A DNA stretch of 64,000 nt from Rhizobium leucaenae USDA 9039 (lineage in GTDB: Bacteria; Pseudomonadota; Alphaproteobacteria; Rhizobiales; Rhizobiaceae). Of this stretch, positions 35,957 to 44,841 are shown in pieces. The DNA is taken from NCBI RefSeq assembly GCF_000426285.1, contig NZ_AUFB01000022.1, positions 23,067 to 87,066 on the forward strand. Direction: 5' to 3'. A program made the position numbers and the translations under genes. Under the pieces are notes generated by a model, which saw nothing but the letters and a program-made list of their open reading frames with translations, did no database searches and was not told where the DNA came from. Within the stretch, counting starts at the first letter, position 1; every line of letters starts with the position of its first letter.

Positions 35957-37483
35957 TCAATGTTGCCGGACACGACTGTACTCCTTGTAAGCGAGTGAGA
36001 GAATCCTGCTCTCGTCAAATTGGTCCCGAGATATCTCTCCGGCAATCTTGCCGTCCGAGAAAACGATCATGCGATGGCAAATGCCCATGAGCTCGGGCAG
36101 GTCGGACGACACGACCAAGACGCCTTTTCCTTCGGCGGCAAACTTCCAGAGAAGTTCGTAGATCTCCGCCTTGGCACCCACATCGATGCCGCGCGTCGGC
36201 TCATCGAAGATCAGCACCTTGGGACCGCGGAACAGCCATTTGGCGATGACCACCTTCTGTTGATTGCCACCGGAAAACGTCCGGACCGCCTGATGGATAG
36301 ACGGCGTCTTTATGTGCAGCTCATGCACGAGGCGCTGCGAGCGATCCTCTTCCACCCTCTGACGGATCAGTCCGTTGCGGGAGATCTTGCCGAGGTCGGT
36401 TATGGTCGTGTTTTCGGCGCAGCTCATGTCCAGCATCAGGCCCTGCAGCTTGCGGTCTTCTGTCGCCAGACAAAGCCCCGCCGCAACTGCATCCTTGGGC
36501 GAGTTGATCTCGACCTCTTTTCCGTCGATGCGAATTTCACCCGCAGCCTTGTCGTCGGCGCCGAATATAGCACGTACCGCCTCCGTTCGCCCGCTGCCGA
36601 CGAGGCCGGCAATGCCGACAATCTCTCCCTTGCCGACGGAAAACGACAATTCGGGGCTGTTTCGTGTTACCCTGAGGCCGGAGACGCCAAGCGCCTCTCC
36701 GAACACGGCACTGTCACTGCGAAAAACGCCATGATCCGAAAGGGTTCGTCCGACCATGAGTTCGACAATGTCGGGAATAGCCAATCCCGGCAGCGGACGC
36801 GTGATCACGTGCTGACCGTCGCGCAACACCGTGACATTGTCGCCGACTTCAAAAATCTCTTCCAATCTGTGGGATATGTAAAGCGTCGTGACGCCGCGCG
36901 CTTTCAGCCGTTTCAGAATTTCGAACAGGCGGTCGACCTCCCTGGAGGTCAAGGTTGCCGTCGGTTCATCGAGAACAAGCAGCTTGCTTTCATAACAAAG
37001 CGCCTTGGCGATCTCGAGCAATTGGAGCTGCGCGACGCTGAGGCGATTGGCCGGCGTGGTCGGGGCGACATCAAGGCCGACTTCCGCCAGCAGCTCGGCC
37101 GCTCTTTTATTCATTTCCCTGTAGTTCACCAGGCCGTACCGACGCGGAAGGTGCTCAAAAAGCAGATTTTCGGCGACGGTGAGATTGGAAAGAGGGTGCA
37201 GTTCCTGGTGGATGACTCGGATGCCCGCTTTGAATGCCTCCAGCGGCGAGTTTGGACTGTAGTTTTCCCCGTCAAACACGATGTGGCCATCGTCCGGCTT
37301 GAATACGCCGCCGAGGAGATTGATCAGCGTCGATTTGCCGGCACCATTCTCGCCAAGAAGAATATGGCCTTCGCCCCGGCCAATCTGCATTGAGACGTCC
37401 CGGAGTGCCACCACACCCGGGAAGCGTTTGCCGATTCCTTCCAGCGTCAAGATGAAGTCATCTGATGGGTCTGACACGTCCAC
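35957..37483 (-). CDS. Ribose-type sugar ABC transporter ATPase, duplicated domain
   Basis: A 508-residue RbsA/MglA-type protein with two ATP-binding domains. The first has Walker A LLGENGAGKST, signature LSVAQLQLLEIAKAL and Walker B LLVLDEPTA. The second has the degenerate Walker A GLVGSGRTE, signature FSGGNQQKV and Walker B LIFDEPTRG, as is normal for this family. The GTG at 37,483 is the apparent start, with only a weak ribosome binding site; another GTG two codons later is possible. It lies 161 bases downstream of the binding-protein gene, separated by a hairpin, and 1 base before the permease gene. Confidence 0.9.
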   Translation of the reverse strand: MDVSDPSDDFILTLEGIGKRFPGVVALRDVSMQIGRGEGHILLGENGAGKSTLINLLGGVFKPDDGHIVFDGENYSPNSPLEAFKAGIRVIHQELHPLSNLTVAENLLFEHLPRRYGLVNYREMNKRAAELLAEVGLDVAPTTPANRLSVAQLQLLEIAKALCYESKLLVLDEPTATLTSREVDRLFEILKRLKARGVTTLYISHRLEEIFEVGDNVTVLRDGQHVITRPLPGLAIPDIVELMVGRTLSDHGVFRSDSAVFGEALGVSGLRVTRNSPELSFSVGKGEIVGIAGLVGSGRTEAVRAIFGADDKAAGEIRIDGKEVEINSPKDAVAAGLCLATEDRKLQGLMLDMSCAENTTITDLGKISRNGLIRQRVEEDRSQRLVHELHIKTPSIHQAVRTFSGGNQQKVVIAKWLFRGPKVLIFDEPTRGIDVGAKAEIYELLWKFAAEGKGVLVVSSDLPELMGICHRMIVFSDGKIAGEISRDQFDESRILSLAYKEYSRVRQH

Positions 37484-37595
37484 CTCATGCGTGGTCTATT
37501 TCAATGGGAGATGCCCCGCCTCCACGCAGTCCGTATTCCGAGGTTCGAAACGACCTCAGCGGCGTCATCGACGCCGAAAACGGTTCGTGGTGGTG

Positions 37596-37618
37596 AGCGC
37601 CGGCCATCAGCCGGCGCT
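37596..37618. terminator. Intercistronic hairpin between binding-protein and ATPase genes
   Basis: A perfect 9-bp stem (AGCGCCGGC/GCCGGCGCT) with a 5-base loop. On the transcribed minus strand no T run follows, so it is more likely a stabilising or partial-termination element that keeps binding-protein mRNA more abundant than ATPase mRNA. Confidence 0.5.
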
Positions 37619-37644
37619 TCTTTGCCTCACAGCCGGCAATTCGA

Positions 37645-38634
37645 CTATTTGAGGTCCTTGGCGGTGACGAGCTTGACATCCGTCTTGACCCAGCCAGTGA
37701 ATTTTTCACCGGCAAGTTCGCGCAGACCGTATTTGATGCCCATGACGGCCATCTCGGCGCCGTATTGCTCGACCGTGGCAAGCATCTTGCCGTCCTTGAT
37801 CAGCGGCTGCACCGGCGGAATGTTGTCAAAGCCGACAACCTTGATCTTGCCGCTTTGGCCGGCAGCATCGAGAGCCTTGACGACGCCGAGAGCCATGGAG
37901 TCGTTGGCTGCCATAACGCCCTGAATATCCTTATATTTGGTCAGGAAATTCGTCATGACGGTATTGGCTTCTTCCGTCTCCCAATGAGCCGTCTTGCTGT
38001 CGAGAAGCTGCAGCTTGCCGGCGTTGATGGAATCCATGAAGCCTTCCTTGCGCTCCTTGGCATTGTCGGCCTCAGGGTTACCCTCCAGGATGACAACCTT
38101 CCCGCCGGGACCAAGGTCCTTGGCAAGCGCATCGCCAGCAAGCTTCGCTCCTTCACGGTTGTCGGGCCCGAAGAATGCGAGATCGATACCGGCAGCCTTC
38201 TTTGCGTCGGCATCGAGCGGCACGTCGATGTTGATGACCTTGACGCCGGCCTTCACTGCCTTTGCAAGAGGGGTGGCCATAGCCTTTGAATCGGCCGGCG
38301 CAACGACGATGATGTCGTATTTCTGCGTCACGAAGTTTTCGACGGCATCGACTTGAGCGGCGAAATCACGCTCGTCCTTCATGCCGACGGCTTTGAATTC
38401 AAACTTGTCCTTGTTTTCAGCCGCATATTTATCGGCGCCGGCCTTCATCTGCTTGAAGAACTCATTGGACAAGGATTTCATGATCAAGCCGACCTTAGGC
38501 TTGCTCGCCGCCGCAAAGGCAGGCGACACGCCGCAGGACAGTGCGAGCATCAACGTGCCGGCAAGTCCAAGCTTCAACGCCGCACGGCGCGGCGCATTGA
38601 TCAAGACGGAATCACGCTTTTTAGAATTGGACAT
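37645..38634 (-). CDS. Periplasmic sugar-binding protein (RbsB-like)
   Basis: A 329-residue binding protein. It has a long N-terminal signal (APRRAALKLGLAGTLMLALSCGVSPAFAA) followed by the periplasmic-binding-protein-like fold: KVGLIMKSLSNEFFKQMKAGADKYA, YDIIVVAPADSKAMA, VINIDVPLD and FDNIPPVQPLIKDGKMLATVEQ. ATG 38,634 is preceded by a strong GGGAGGAGAG. It delivers an unidentified sugar or polyol to the permease encoded two genes downstream. Two copies of a candidate LacI operator lie 54 and 170 bases upstream. Confidence 0.92.
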   Translation of the reverse strand: MSNSKKRDSVLINAPRRAALKLGLAGTLMLALSCGVSPAFAAASKPKVGLIMKSLSNEFFKQMKAGADKYAAENKDKFEFKAVGMKDERDFAAQVDAVENFVTQKYDIIVVAPADSKAMATPLAKAVKAGVKVINIDVPLDADAKKAAGIDLAFFGPDNREGAKLAGDALAKDLGPGGKVVILEGNPEADNAKERKEGFMDSINAGKLQLLDSKTAHWETEEANTVMTNFLTKYKDIQGVMAANDSMALGVVKALDAAGQSGKIKVVGFDNIPPVQPLIKDGKMLATVEQYGAEMAVMGIKYGLRELAGEKFTGWVKTDVKLVTAKDLK

Positions 38635-38687
38635 TTCTCTCCTCCCGAACGGTCCTGGGCTCAACTCCACCTGAGCTGAGACTAACA

Positions 38688-38701
38688 ATGAACCGTTTCC
38701 A
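38688..38701. promoter_or_regulatory. Candidate LacI-family operator 1
   Basis: ATGAACCGTTTCCA, an imperfect palindrome of the type recognised by LacI/GalR regulators (TGAAnCGnTTCA-like core), lies 54 bases upstream of the binding-protein start. It is repeated exactly at 38,804-38,817. Confidence 0.6.
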
Positions 38702-38803
38702 GCCATTAATGCGTAACAGTGCCCCGGAGGATTGTCAACTCGCCCAAACGAAGCAAAAAGGGAAACGCGACCCCAAGAACTAGCCAACAGCGAAGTCGGC
38801 TCG

Positions 38804-38817
38804 ATGAACCGTTTCCA
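38804..38817. promoter_or_regulatory. Candidate LacI-family operator 2
   Basis: An exact second copy of the 14-base motif at 38,688-38,701, 116 bases away in the same orientation, between the divergent binding-protein and LacI-type genes. Paired operators at this spacing would suit looping or dual repression. Confidence 0.6.
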
Positions 38818-38970
38818 TTGAATATCCGCAATGGCCGTGCTATGGCTGTCTATGCTCGGAAATAACGAGCAGACCTTTGACTAAGGCGATAGAGACCGTT
38901 AGCTGAAAGCACAAATCAGACGTCTTTGGATGCCCCGAAGGGCGAAGATGAAGGGACATATATTTCTGCT

Positions 38971-39981
38971 ATGCCAAAGGTCGGAATTCGAGATGTTGCC
39001 AGGCTTGCAGGGGTTTCTACCGGGACTGTCTCAAGAGTTTTGAATGATCATCCCTCTGTTACCGACGAATTAAGAGCACGTGTCAGAGGCATCATCGAAG
39101 AACTGGGCTACCTGCCCGATCCGTCCGCGCGAAGCATGCGCGGCAAGGTCAGCCGTCTCATCGGGATCGTCATTCCGGATCTGACCAATCCCTTCTTCTC
39201 GGAGCTCGTCCAGTCCGCCGAACAAGCGGCCGCAAACCATGGCTACAACATCATCGTCATGACGTCCTTTGATCATGCAGCCAAGGAGGCCGATCGCATC
39301 GGACAACTGACCAGCCGCAAAGTGGACGGCATCATCCTTGTTCCCTGCAACGATTTCCATACGATCAAGCTGCCGAAGGGATTGCCGATCATCGTCGTCG
39401 ACCGTCTGATGCCGGGATATTTCGGCATTGCCGCAGACCATCGCAATGGCGTCCGCCTTGGTGTCGAGCATCTTTTGAAGCTCGGCCATCGCCGCATCGG
39501 CTTCATTTCAGGGCCTAAACACTCTGTCCCTGCCAAAGACCGCCTTCGGGGCTATCTGGACGCAATGGAGCAAATTCAAGGTGACGGGCAACTGGCCAGT
39601 CCATCCCTGATCGCCGAAGCGGCATTTGACTATGAAAGCGGCCGCCTTGCAGGAAACTATCTTCTTGCACGCGCGCGCCATGAGCGCCCAACCGCGATCT
39701 TCGCAAGCTCGGATCAGCAGGCGATCGGCTGCATGCGGGCGGCGCACGACCTTGGTATTCCGATACCCGCAGCCCTTTCGGTCGTGGGCTTCGACGGCAT
39801 CCCCCTCTCTAGCATGACGACGCCGCGCCTGACGACCGTGAAGCAGCCGATCCAAAGGATTGCAGCGGCAGCCGTGGCAATCCTGCTAAACAAGCAACCC
39901 CTGCCAGGTCTCGACGACCCAATCCTGCTTGCTTGCGAGATTTCGGAGGGCGAAACGACCTCGGCGCCCCAACCCGATTGA
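38971..39981 (+). CDS. LacI-family transcriptional regulator
   Basis: A 336-residue repressor. The N-terminal helix-turn-helix is canonical (IRDVARLAGVSTGTVSRVLNDHPSVTDELRARV), followed by the hinge LGYLPDPSARSMR and a periplasmic-binding-like effector domain (GIVIPDLTNPFFSELVQ, VDGIILVPC, LKLGHRRIGFISGP, DLGIPIPAALSVVGFDG). I chose ATG 38,971 (MPKVGIRD); an earlier in-frame TTG at 38,926 would add 15 residues. It diverges from the sugar ABC importer and most likely represses it until the transported sugar binds. Confidence 0.92.
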   Translation: MPKVGIRDVARLAGVSTGTVSRVLNDHPSVTDELRARVRGIIEELGYLPDPSARSMRGKVSRLIGIVIPDLTNPFFSELVQSAEQAAANHGYNIIVMTSFDHAAKEADRIGQLTSRKVDGIILVPCNDFHTIKLPKGLPIIVVDRLMPGYFGIAADHRNGVRLGVEHLLKLGHRRIGFISGPKHSVPAKDRLRGYLDAMEQIQGDGQLASPSLIAEAAFDYESGRLAGNYLLARARHERPTAIFASSDQQAIGCMRAAHDLGIPIPAALSVVGFDGIPLSSMTTPRLTTVKQPIQRIAAAAVAILLNKQPLPGLDDPILLACEISEGETTSAPQPD

Positions 39982-40115
39982 GCACAATCATGGCCGAGCC
40001 GGCGGCTAGCGCTCACCAAGGCGCGGATCTCATAAAATAGATCGAGCGGCATGTACGCCGCGCGCGCGCATCCAATGACGCCGTAGTCGACGACTGCGCT
40101 CGCCACGACCGCGGC

Positions 40116-40595
40116 TCATTGCAATCCACACAAATTCGAGAGGTGTATTTGCGCCCACGTGCGCAGGAATTCCTGCGTTTGAGGCAGTTTGGATAGGAGT
40201 TCGCCAGCTTGTCCGCTCACATTTATGTCCGAATCCGTTATCCGACACGCGCCGATATCCATTGTCACCGTCGCTACCACCTTGCCGTCCATGGGTGATA
40301 ACTGGAGAAAGGATTCGGAACTAGAACCGCAAGTAAGGGACACGTTTGCGGTCACGGAGACACCACTTGGGGCTGTGCAGAAATCGACGCCCGTTACCTC
40401 AAGTCTCCTAGTGCGATTGGGTCCCGAAGGCATCTGTTCGCATAGCTTCGCAGTCGCAATTATCGAGCTGATCTGTTGCCATTCCGGACTTTTCAAAGCT
40501 GACCAACAGCCAGCCGCGGCAGAATCGGAAAATGCGATACTTAAGCCTGCAGAAATCACGGCGATTTCCGCGAATCTGACAAATCGGTCGCTCAT
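40116..40595 (-). CDS. Small secreted protein of unknown function
   Basis: A 159-residue protein with a probable signal peptide (IAVISAGLSIAFSDSAAAGC). The mature part has five cysteines (GCWS, KLCE, DFCT, LTCGS, GACR) plus one near the end (LCGL), which fits a disulfide-bonded periplasmic protein. I recognise no domain. The ATG at 40,595 has a purine-rich AGAGAGCGG upstream. The surrounding DNA is somewhat more AT-rich than its neighbours. Confidence 0.6.
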   Translation of the reverse strand: MSDRFVRFAEIAVISAGLSIAFSDSAAAGCWSALKSPEWQQISSIIATAKLCEQMPSGPNRTRRLEVTGVDFCTAPSGVSVTANVSLTCGSSSESFLQLSPMDGKVVATVTMDIGACRITDSDINVSGQAGELLSKLPQTQEFLRTWAQIHLSNLCGLQ

Positions 40596-40916
40596 AGGAC
40601 CGCTCTCTATCTTTTTAAGATACTGAAATTCTACATTGATTTAGGATGGTCTTCAACCATCAAATATTTGGAAACACTAATACAATTTAAGCACGCGACT
40701 GTTGCAAGCAGTCGAGAATGGTAAGCAACGTTGTTTTTGAATGCTTTTATCTGCCTCATTTCTTCCACCGGCATCACTGCAGCGTAAAGCTACTTAGCTC
40801 ATTCGTATTATGTCGCTCTCCATCGCGCTTTCGTAACGTCGATGTCTTGTGTAGATCCCCGAACGGAGCAAGCCCAGCTTCATATGACCCAGGCTGCAGT
40901 CACATGCGTTTTGCCG
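40596..40916. other. AT-richer intergenic region, nothing recognised
   Basis: A 321-base gap between two minus-strand genes. An 83-codon plus-strand frame (40,718-40,969) lacks a ribosome binding site and any domain. No terminator for oxyR is obvious. Confidence 0.35.
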
Positions 40917-41921
40917 TCATCGGGATGAATCAAGCGGCGACAAACCATGGTTGTTCGGATGCCGAATGACGGCATTCGGAGGGCTCAGTTCTCGATCGTG
41001 CGGCAGCAATAGCGAATTGTGCCGCTCGCGCATCGCATCGGCTGACTTGCGAACGACTTCGGAGATCTCAAGGAACTGTTTGGCCAGCGGGCTTGTCTTA
41101 CGCCAGATCATGCCGATCGTTCGTGATGGTTCAACGTTATGAAAGCGGGCGATGGATACCGACGCCGATCGCGTCTCCACCGCTACTGCCATTTCCGGAA
41201 TCAAGGTGACACCAATGCCTGCGCTGACCATCTGGACGAGCGTGGATAGAGAGCTGCCATCCATCAGCTCCCGCGGCAGGGCAGAAGAAAGGTTGCAGAA
41301 CGATAGGGCCTGATCGCGAAAACAATGTCCCTCTTCCAGCAGAAGCAGTCTCATCTCCCGCAGCGCTTCGGGGTTGGGCACCGGCTTGCCTTCATCCTCG
41401 CTTGGCCGGACCAGTACGAAATTTTCCGAAAACAGCGTCACCTCGGTCAATGACGGTTCGGATACGGGCAACGCGACGATTGCCGCGTCGAGCCGGCCTT
41501 CCGCCAGCTCCTGTACCAGTTTCGAGGTCAGCGTTTCGCGGACGTGAATGTCGAGCCCATCGTGCATGCGCGTCAAATTGCCGATGATCGCGGGCAGCAG
41601 ATAGGGCGCGATCGTCGGAATGACACCCAGGCGGAGCCGGCCCACGAGCCTATCCTGAGAGGCGCGCGCCATATCTGCGAGCTCATCGACCGAGCGAAGG
41701 ATATCGCGGACGCGCAGCACAAACGCTTCCCCGAAACTGGTCAGCCGGACCTGGCGGGCGCCTCTTTCAAAAAGCTCGGTGCCCAGCGATTCCTCCAGTT
41801 CCTTGATCTGCATCGACAAGGCAGGCTGGGAGATCGCGCAGACATCCGCCGCCCGTCCGAAGTGACCTTGTCGGGCCAATGCCTCGAAATAGCGAAGCTG
41901 CTTGAGTGTCAAATTCGTCAT
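40917..41921 (-). CDS. oxyR: LysR-family peroxide sensor OxyR
   Basis: A 334-residue LysR-type regulator. The winged helix is at residues 5-65 (TLKQLRYFEALARQGHFGRAADVCAISQPALSMQIKELEESLG). The effector domain holds the two cysteines expected of OxyR in EEGHCFRDQALSFC, which form a disulfide on H2O2 exposure. It is about 25 residues longer at the C-terminus than E. coli OxyR. It is divergent from katG with a 270-base gap, the arrangement known from rhizobia, where OxyR activates katG under peroxide stress. Confidence 0.93.
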   Translation of the reverse strand: MTNLTLKQLRYFEALARQGHFGRAADVCAISQPALSMQIKELEESLGTELFERGARQVRLTSFGEAFVLRVRDILRSVDELADMARASQDRLVGRLRLGVIPTIAPYLLPAIIGNLTRMHDGLDIHVRETLTSKLVQELAEGRLDAAIVALPVSEPSLTEVTLFSENFVLVRPSEDEGKPVPNPEALREMRLLLLEEGHCFRDQALSFCNLSSALPRELMDGSSLSTLVQMVSAGIGVTLIPEMAVAVETRSASVSIARFHNVEPSRTIGMIWRKTSPLAKQFLEISEVVRKSADAMRERHNSLLLPHDRELSPPNAVIRHPNNHGLSPLDSSR

Positions 41922-42191
41922 AACCCTACCTTATCGTCGCAATCAGTAAATCCAACTTAAATTAATGGAACCTCTTGGCTATAGTCCGTAAAGCGCCGAT
42001 GAGGTGTAGCCATTGTCACGACTGGTCCATAAAATGGCCAGGAACGATGCGCAGTTCATTGACGTCCAGACCGTCCGGAACACCGGTGTGCCTCCCAAGC
42101 TCTTCGCTTCGGGACGGTCTGCTTGCAGGGAAGGAGGATCAGAGACGATCCTCCTCTGGAAGCTCAATTCAAGTACGCGAGGGAGAGAAAT

Positions 42192-44390
42192 ATGGATACG
42201 AAAGCCGATACAGCGGGCAAATGTCCGGTGGTGCACACACACACGGCCCATGGCGGCAGGTCGAACCGGGACTGGTGGCCGAATCAGTTGAACCTCAGAA
42301 TTCTTCACCAGAATTCTGCGCTGTCGAGCCCGATGGGCGAGGCATTCAATTATGCCGAAGAATTCAAGAAGCTCGACCTCAACGCCCTCAAACAGGACCT
42401 CCATGCGTTGATGACGGATTCGCAGGATTGGTGGCCTGCCGACTTTGGCCATTACGGCCCGCTTTTCATCCGCATGGCCTGGCACAGCGCAGGCACCTAC
42501 CGCACCGGCGACGGCCGCGGCGGCGCAGGAGCTGGTCAGCAGCGTTTTGCGCCGCTCAACAGTTGGCCTGACAACGTCAATCTCGACAAGGCGCGCCGGC
42601 TGCTTTGGCCGATCAAGCAAAAATATGGCAATAGCATCTCCTGGGCCGATTTATTGATTCTAACCGGCAACGTTGCCCTGGAATCGATGGGCTTCAAAAC
42701 CTTCGGATACGCCGGGGGCCGCCCGGATGTCTGGGAGCCCGAGGAAGACGTCTACTGGGGCGCCGAGGAAACCTGGCTTGCCGATAAGCGCTACTCCGGT
42801 GAACGTGATCTCGAAACCCCGCTAGCCGCCGTGCAGATGGGGCTGATCTACGTCAACCCGGAAGGACCGAACGGTAATCCCGACCCGCTTGCCGCAGCAA
42901 AGGACATCCGTGAGACTTTCGCGCGCATGGCCATGAACGACGAAGAGACCGTCGCCCTCATTGCTGGCGGACACACCTTCGGCAAGACTCACGGCGCGGG
43001 CGATGCGGCCCATGTCGGCGCCGAGCCTGAAGGCGCCGGCATCGAGGAGCAAGGCTTCGGCTGGAAAAGCAGCTTCGAAACAGGCAAGGGCGGCCATACG
43101 ATCAGCAGCGGTCTGGAAGTCACCTGGACCACGACGCCGACGAAATGGAGCAACAACTTCTTCTGGAACCTGTTCGGCTATGAATGGGAACTGACGAAGA
43201 GCCCGGCTGGTGCGCATCAGTGGACCCCGAAGCACGGCGCCGGTGCCGGCACCATCCCGGACGCGCACGACAAGTCCAAGCGTCATGCACCCGCTATGCT
43301 GACCACCGACCTCGCCCTGCGCTTCGACCCCGACTACGAAAAGATTTCGCGGCGCTTCTTCGAAAATCCGGATCAGTTCGCGGATGCCTTTGCCCGCGCT
43401 TGGTTCAAGCTGACCCATCGCGACATGGGCCCCCGCGTTCGCTATCTCGGTCCGGAAGTTCCGGCCGAGGAACTGATCTGGCAAGATCCCATTCCTGCCG
43501 TCGACCATCCCTTGATCGACGCAAAGGACATTGCCGGTCTCAAGGATAAGATCCTCGCATCGGGGCTGTCGATCTCGCAACTGGTCTCGACCGCCTGGGC
43601 TTCGGCCGCAACCTTCCGCGGCTCCGACAAGCGCGGCGGAGCGAACGGCGCGCGCATCCGTCTTTCGCCGCAAAAGGATTGGGAGGTCAACCAGCCGGCC
43701 CAGCTCGCAAGCGTACTTGAGACGCTCGAAGGCATCCAGAAGGTGTTTAACGATGCCCAGTCGGATGGCAAAAAGGTGTCGCTCGCGGACCTGATCGTCC
43801 TTGGCGGTGCAGCCGCGGTCGAAAAGGCCGCCAAGAATGCTGGCCACGACATCGAAGTTCCCTTCACGCCCGGCCGCACCGATGCAACGCAGGAGCAGAC
43901 GGATGTGAGCTCCTTTGCCGTTCTGGAACCGATCGCCGATGGATTCCGCAACTATCAGAAGGGCGAATATTCCATTTCGCCTGAAGAGTTGCTGATCGAC
44001 AAGGCGCAGCTTCTGACGCTGACCGCGCCGGAAATGACCGTCCTGGTCGGTGGCTTGCGCGTGCTGAACGCCAATGCTGGACAGTCCCAGCACGGTGTCT
44101 TCACCACGCGTCAGGAAACGCTGACCAATGATTTCTTTGTCAACCTGCTCGACATGGGCACGGTGTGGAAGGCATCGGCGGACTCGAAGTATGTCTTCGA
44201 GGGACGCGACCGCGGTACGGACGAAATCAAGTGGACCGGCACCCGTGTCGACCTCGTCTTCGGCTCGAACTCTCAGCTCCGGGCACTTGCCGAAGTCTAT
44301 GGCCAGAGCGACACGCAAGAGAAGTTCGTGCGCGACTTCGTGGCCGCCTGGACGAAGGTCATGAACGCGGATCGTTTCGATATCGCCTGA
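42192..44390 (+). CDS. katG: Catalase-peroxidase KatG
   Basis: A 732-residue bifunctional haem enzyme that destroys H2O2 and oxidises peroxidase substrates. The distal Trp-His is in RMAWHSAGTYR, the cross-linking Tyr in MGLIYVNPEGPNG, and the proximal haem His in AGGHTFGKTHG. The duplicated, haem-less C-terminal half is present (residues about 430-732), so it is full length. ATG 42,192 follows GGGAGAG; an earlier frame start at 42,123 is not needed. Probably activated by OxyR, encoded divergently. A strong terminator follows the stop. Confidence 0.97.
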   Translation: MDTKADTAGKCPVVHTHTAHGGRSNRDWWPNQLNLRILHQNSALSSPMGEAFNYAEEFKKLDLNALKQDLHALMTDSQDWWPADFGHYGPLFIRMAWHSAGTYRTGDGRGGAGAGQQRFAPLNSWPDNVNLDKARRLLWPIKQKYGNSISWADLLILTGNVALESMGFKTFGYAGGRPDVWEPEEDVYWGAEETWLADKRYSGERDLETPLAAVQMGLIYVNPEGPNGNPDPLAAAKDIRETFARMAMNDEETVALIAGGHTFGKTHGAGDAAHVGAEPEGAGIEEQGFGWKSSFETGKGGHTISSGLEVTWTTTPTKWSNNFFWNLFGYEWELTKSPAGAHQWTPKHGAGAGTIPDAHDKSKRHAPAMLTTDLALRFDPDYEKISRRFFENPDQFADAFARAWFKLTHRDMGPRVRYLGPEVPAEELIWQDPIPAVDHPLIDAKDIAGLKDKILASGLSISQLVSTAWASAATFRGSDKRGGANGARIRLSPQKDWEVNQPAQLASVLETLEGIQKVFNDAQSDGKKVSLADLIVLGGAAAVEKAAKNAGHDIEVPFTPGRTDATQEQTDVSSFAVLEPIADGFRNYQKGEYSISPEELLIDKAQLLTLTAPEMTVLVGGLRVLNANAGQSQHGVFTTRQETLTNDFFVNLLDMGTVWKASADSKYVFEGRDRGTDEIKWTGTRVDLVFGSNSQLRALAEVYGQSDTQEKFVRDFVAAWTKVMNADRFDIA

Positions 44391-44403
44391 TCCGGATAGA
44401 GAG

Positions 44404-44445
44404 ACACTCGGGCGCGGCTGAACTCCAGCCGCGCCTGAGTCTTTT
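44404..44445 (+). terminator. Rho-independent terminator of katG
   Basis: A GC-rich stem of about 15 bp (ACTCGGGCGCGGCTG pairing with CAGCCGCGCCTGAGT) with a short AACTC-type loop, followed by CTTTT, starts 14 bases after the katG stop. Confidence 0.85.
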
Positions 44446-44841
44446 GTCGGGCAATCGTCCGAATATGCATCAGTGCTCAGCGGCAGCTTTCGCCTGTGTA
44501 TGAAGTGGCTGAGTCTGCGACGGGCGAACGGCAATAGCCGCCCCGCGAAGACAAGTTGCGCGCTCTAAATATTAAGGATTTTCAGGTATTTCCTCCGACA
44601 GCTTGTGGAGACGCAGGCCGGGGTGTGAAACCTCCTGGTTAGGAATAAGCGTGATGCCGCGGCGACCCCGATGACGGGCGCGCATGTTCAGATTTGAGCT
44701 AACGGCGTCTGTGCCAGACTAACCTCGGGTTTCCAACGCCGGCTTCTGCACTCTTACGCATCTTTGATCCCCTGATGCGACTAGTCCGGGTCTCGACCGG
44801 CACACAGGCGGAGGGACGCTGCGTACGGAGGGCTGACAGCA
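44446..44841. other. Intergenic region, nothing recognised
   Basis: A gap of about 400 bases between the katG terminator and the diguanylate cyclase gene. Short frames on the minus strand are shadows. I see no repeat or operator. Confidence 0.4.

Noticed and set aside
36020..37393. 457-codon plus-strand frame
   Set aside because: Antisense to the sugar ABC ATPase gene; no domain and no ribosome binding site.
41941..41990. OxyR binding site in the oxyR-katG gap
   Set aside because: A CTATAG occurs at 41,979-41,984, but the spaced ATAG/CTAT array of the consensus is not evident, so I did not list an operator.
42822..44534. Long (570-codon) open frame on the minus strand
   Set aside because: It lies entirely antisense to katG, whose motifs are unmistakable. 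Long antisense frames are common in GC-rich coding DNA.
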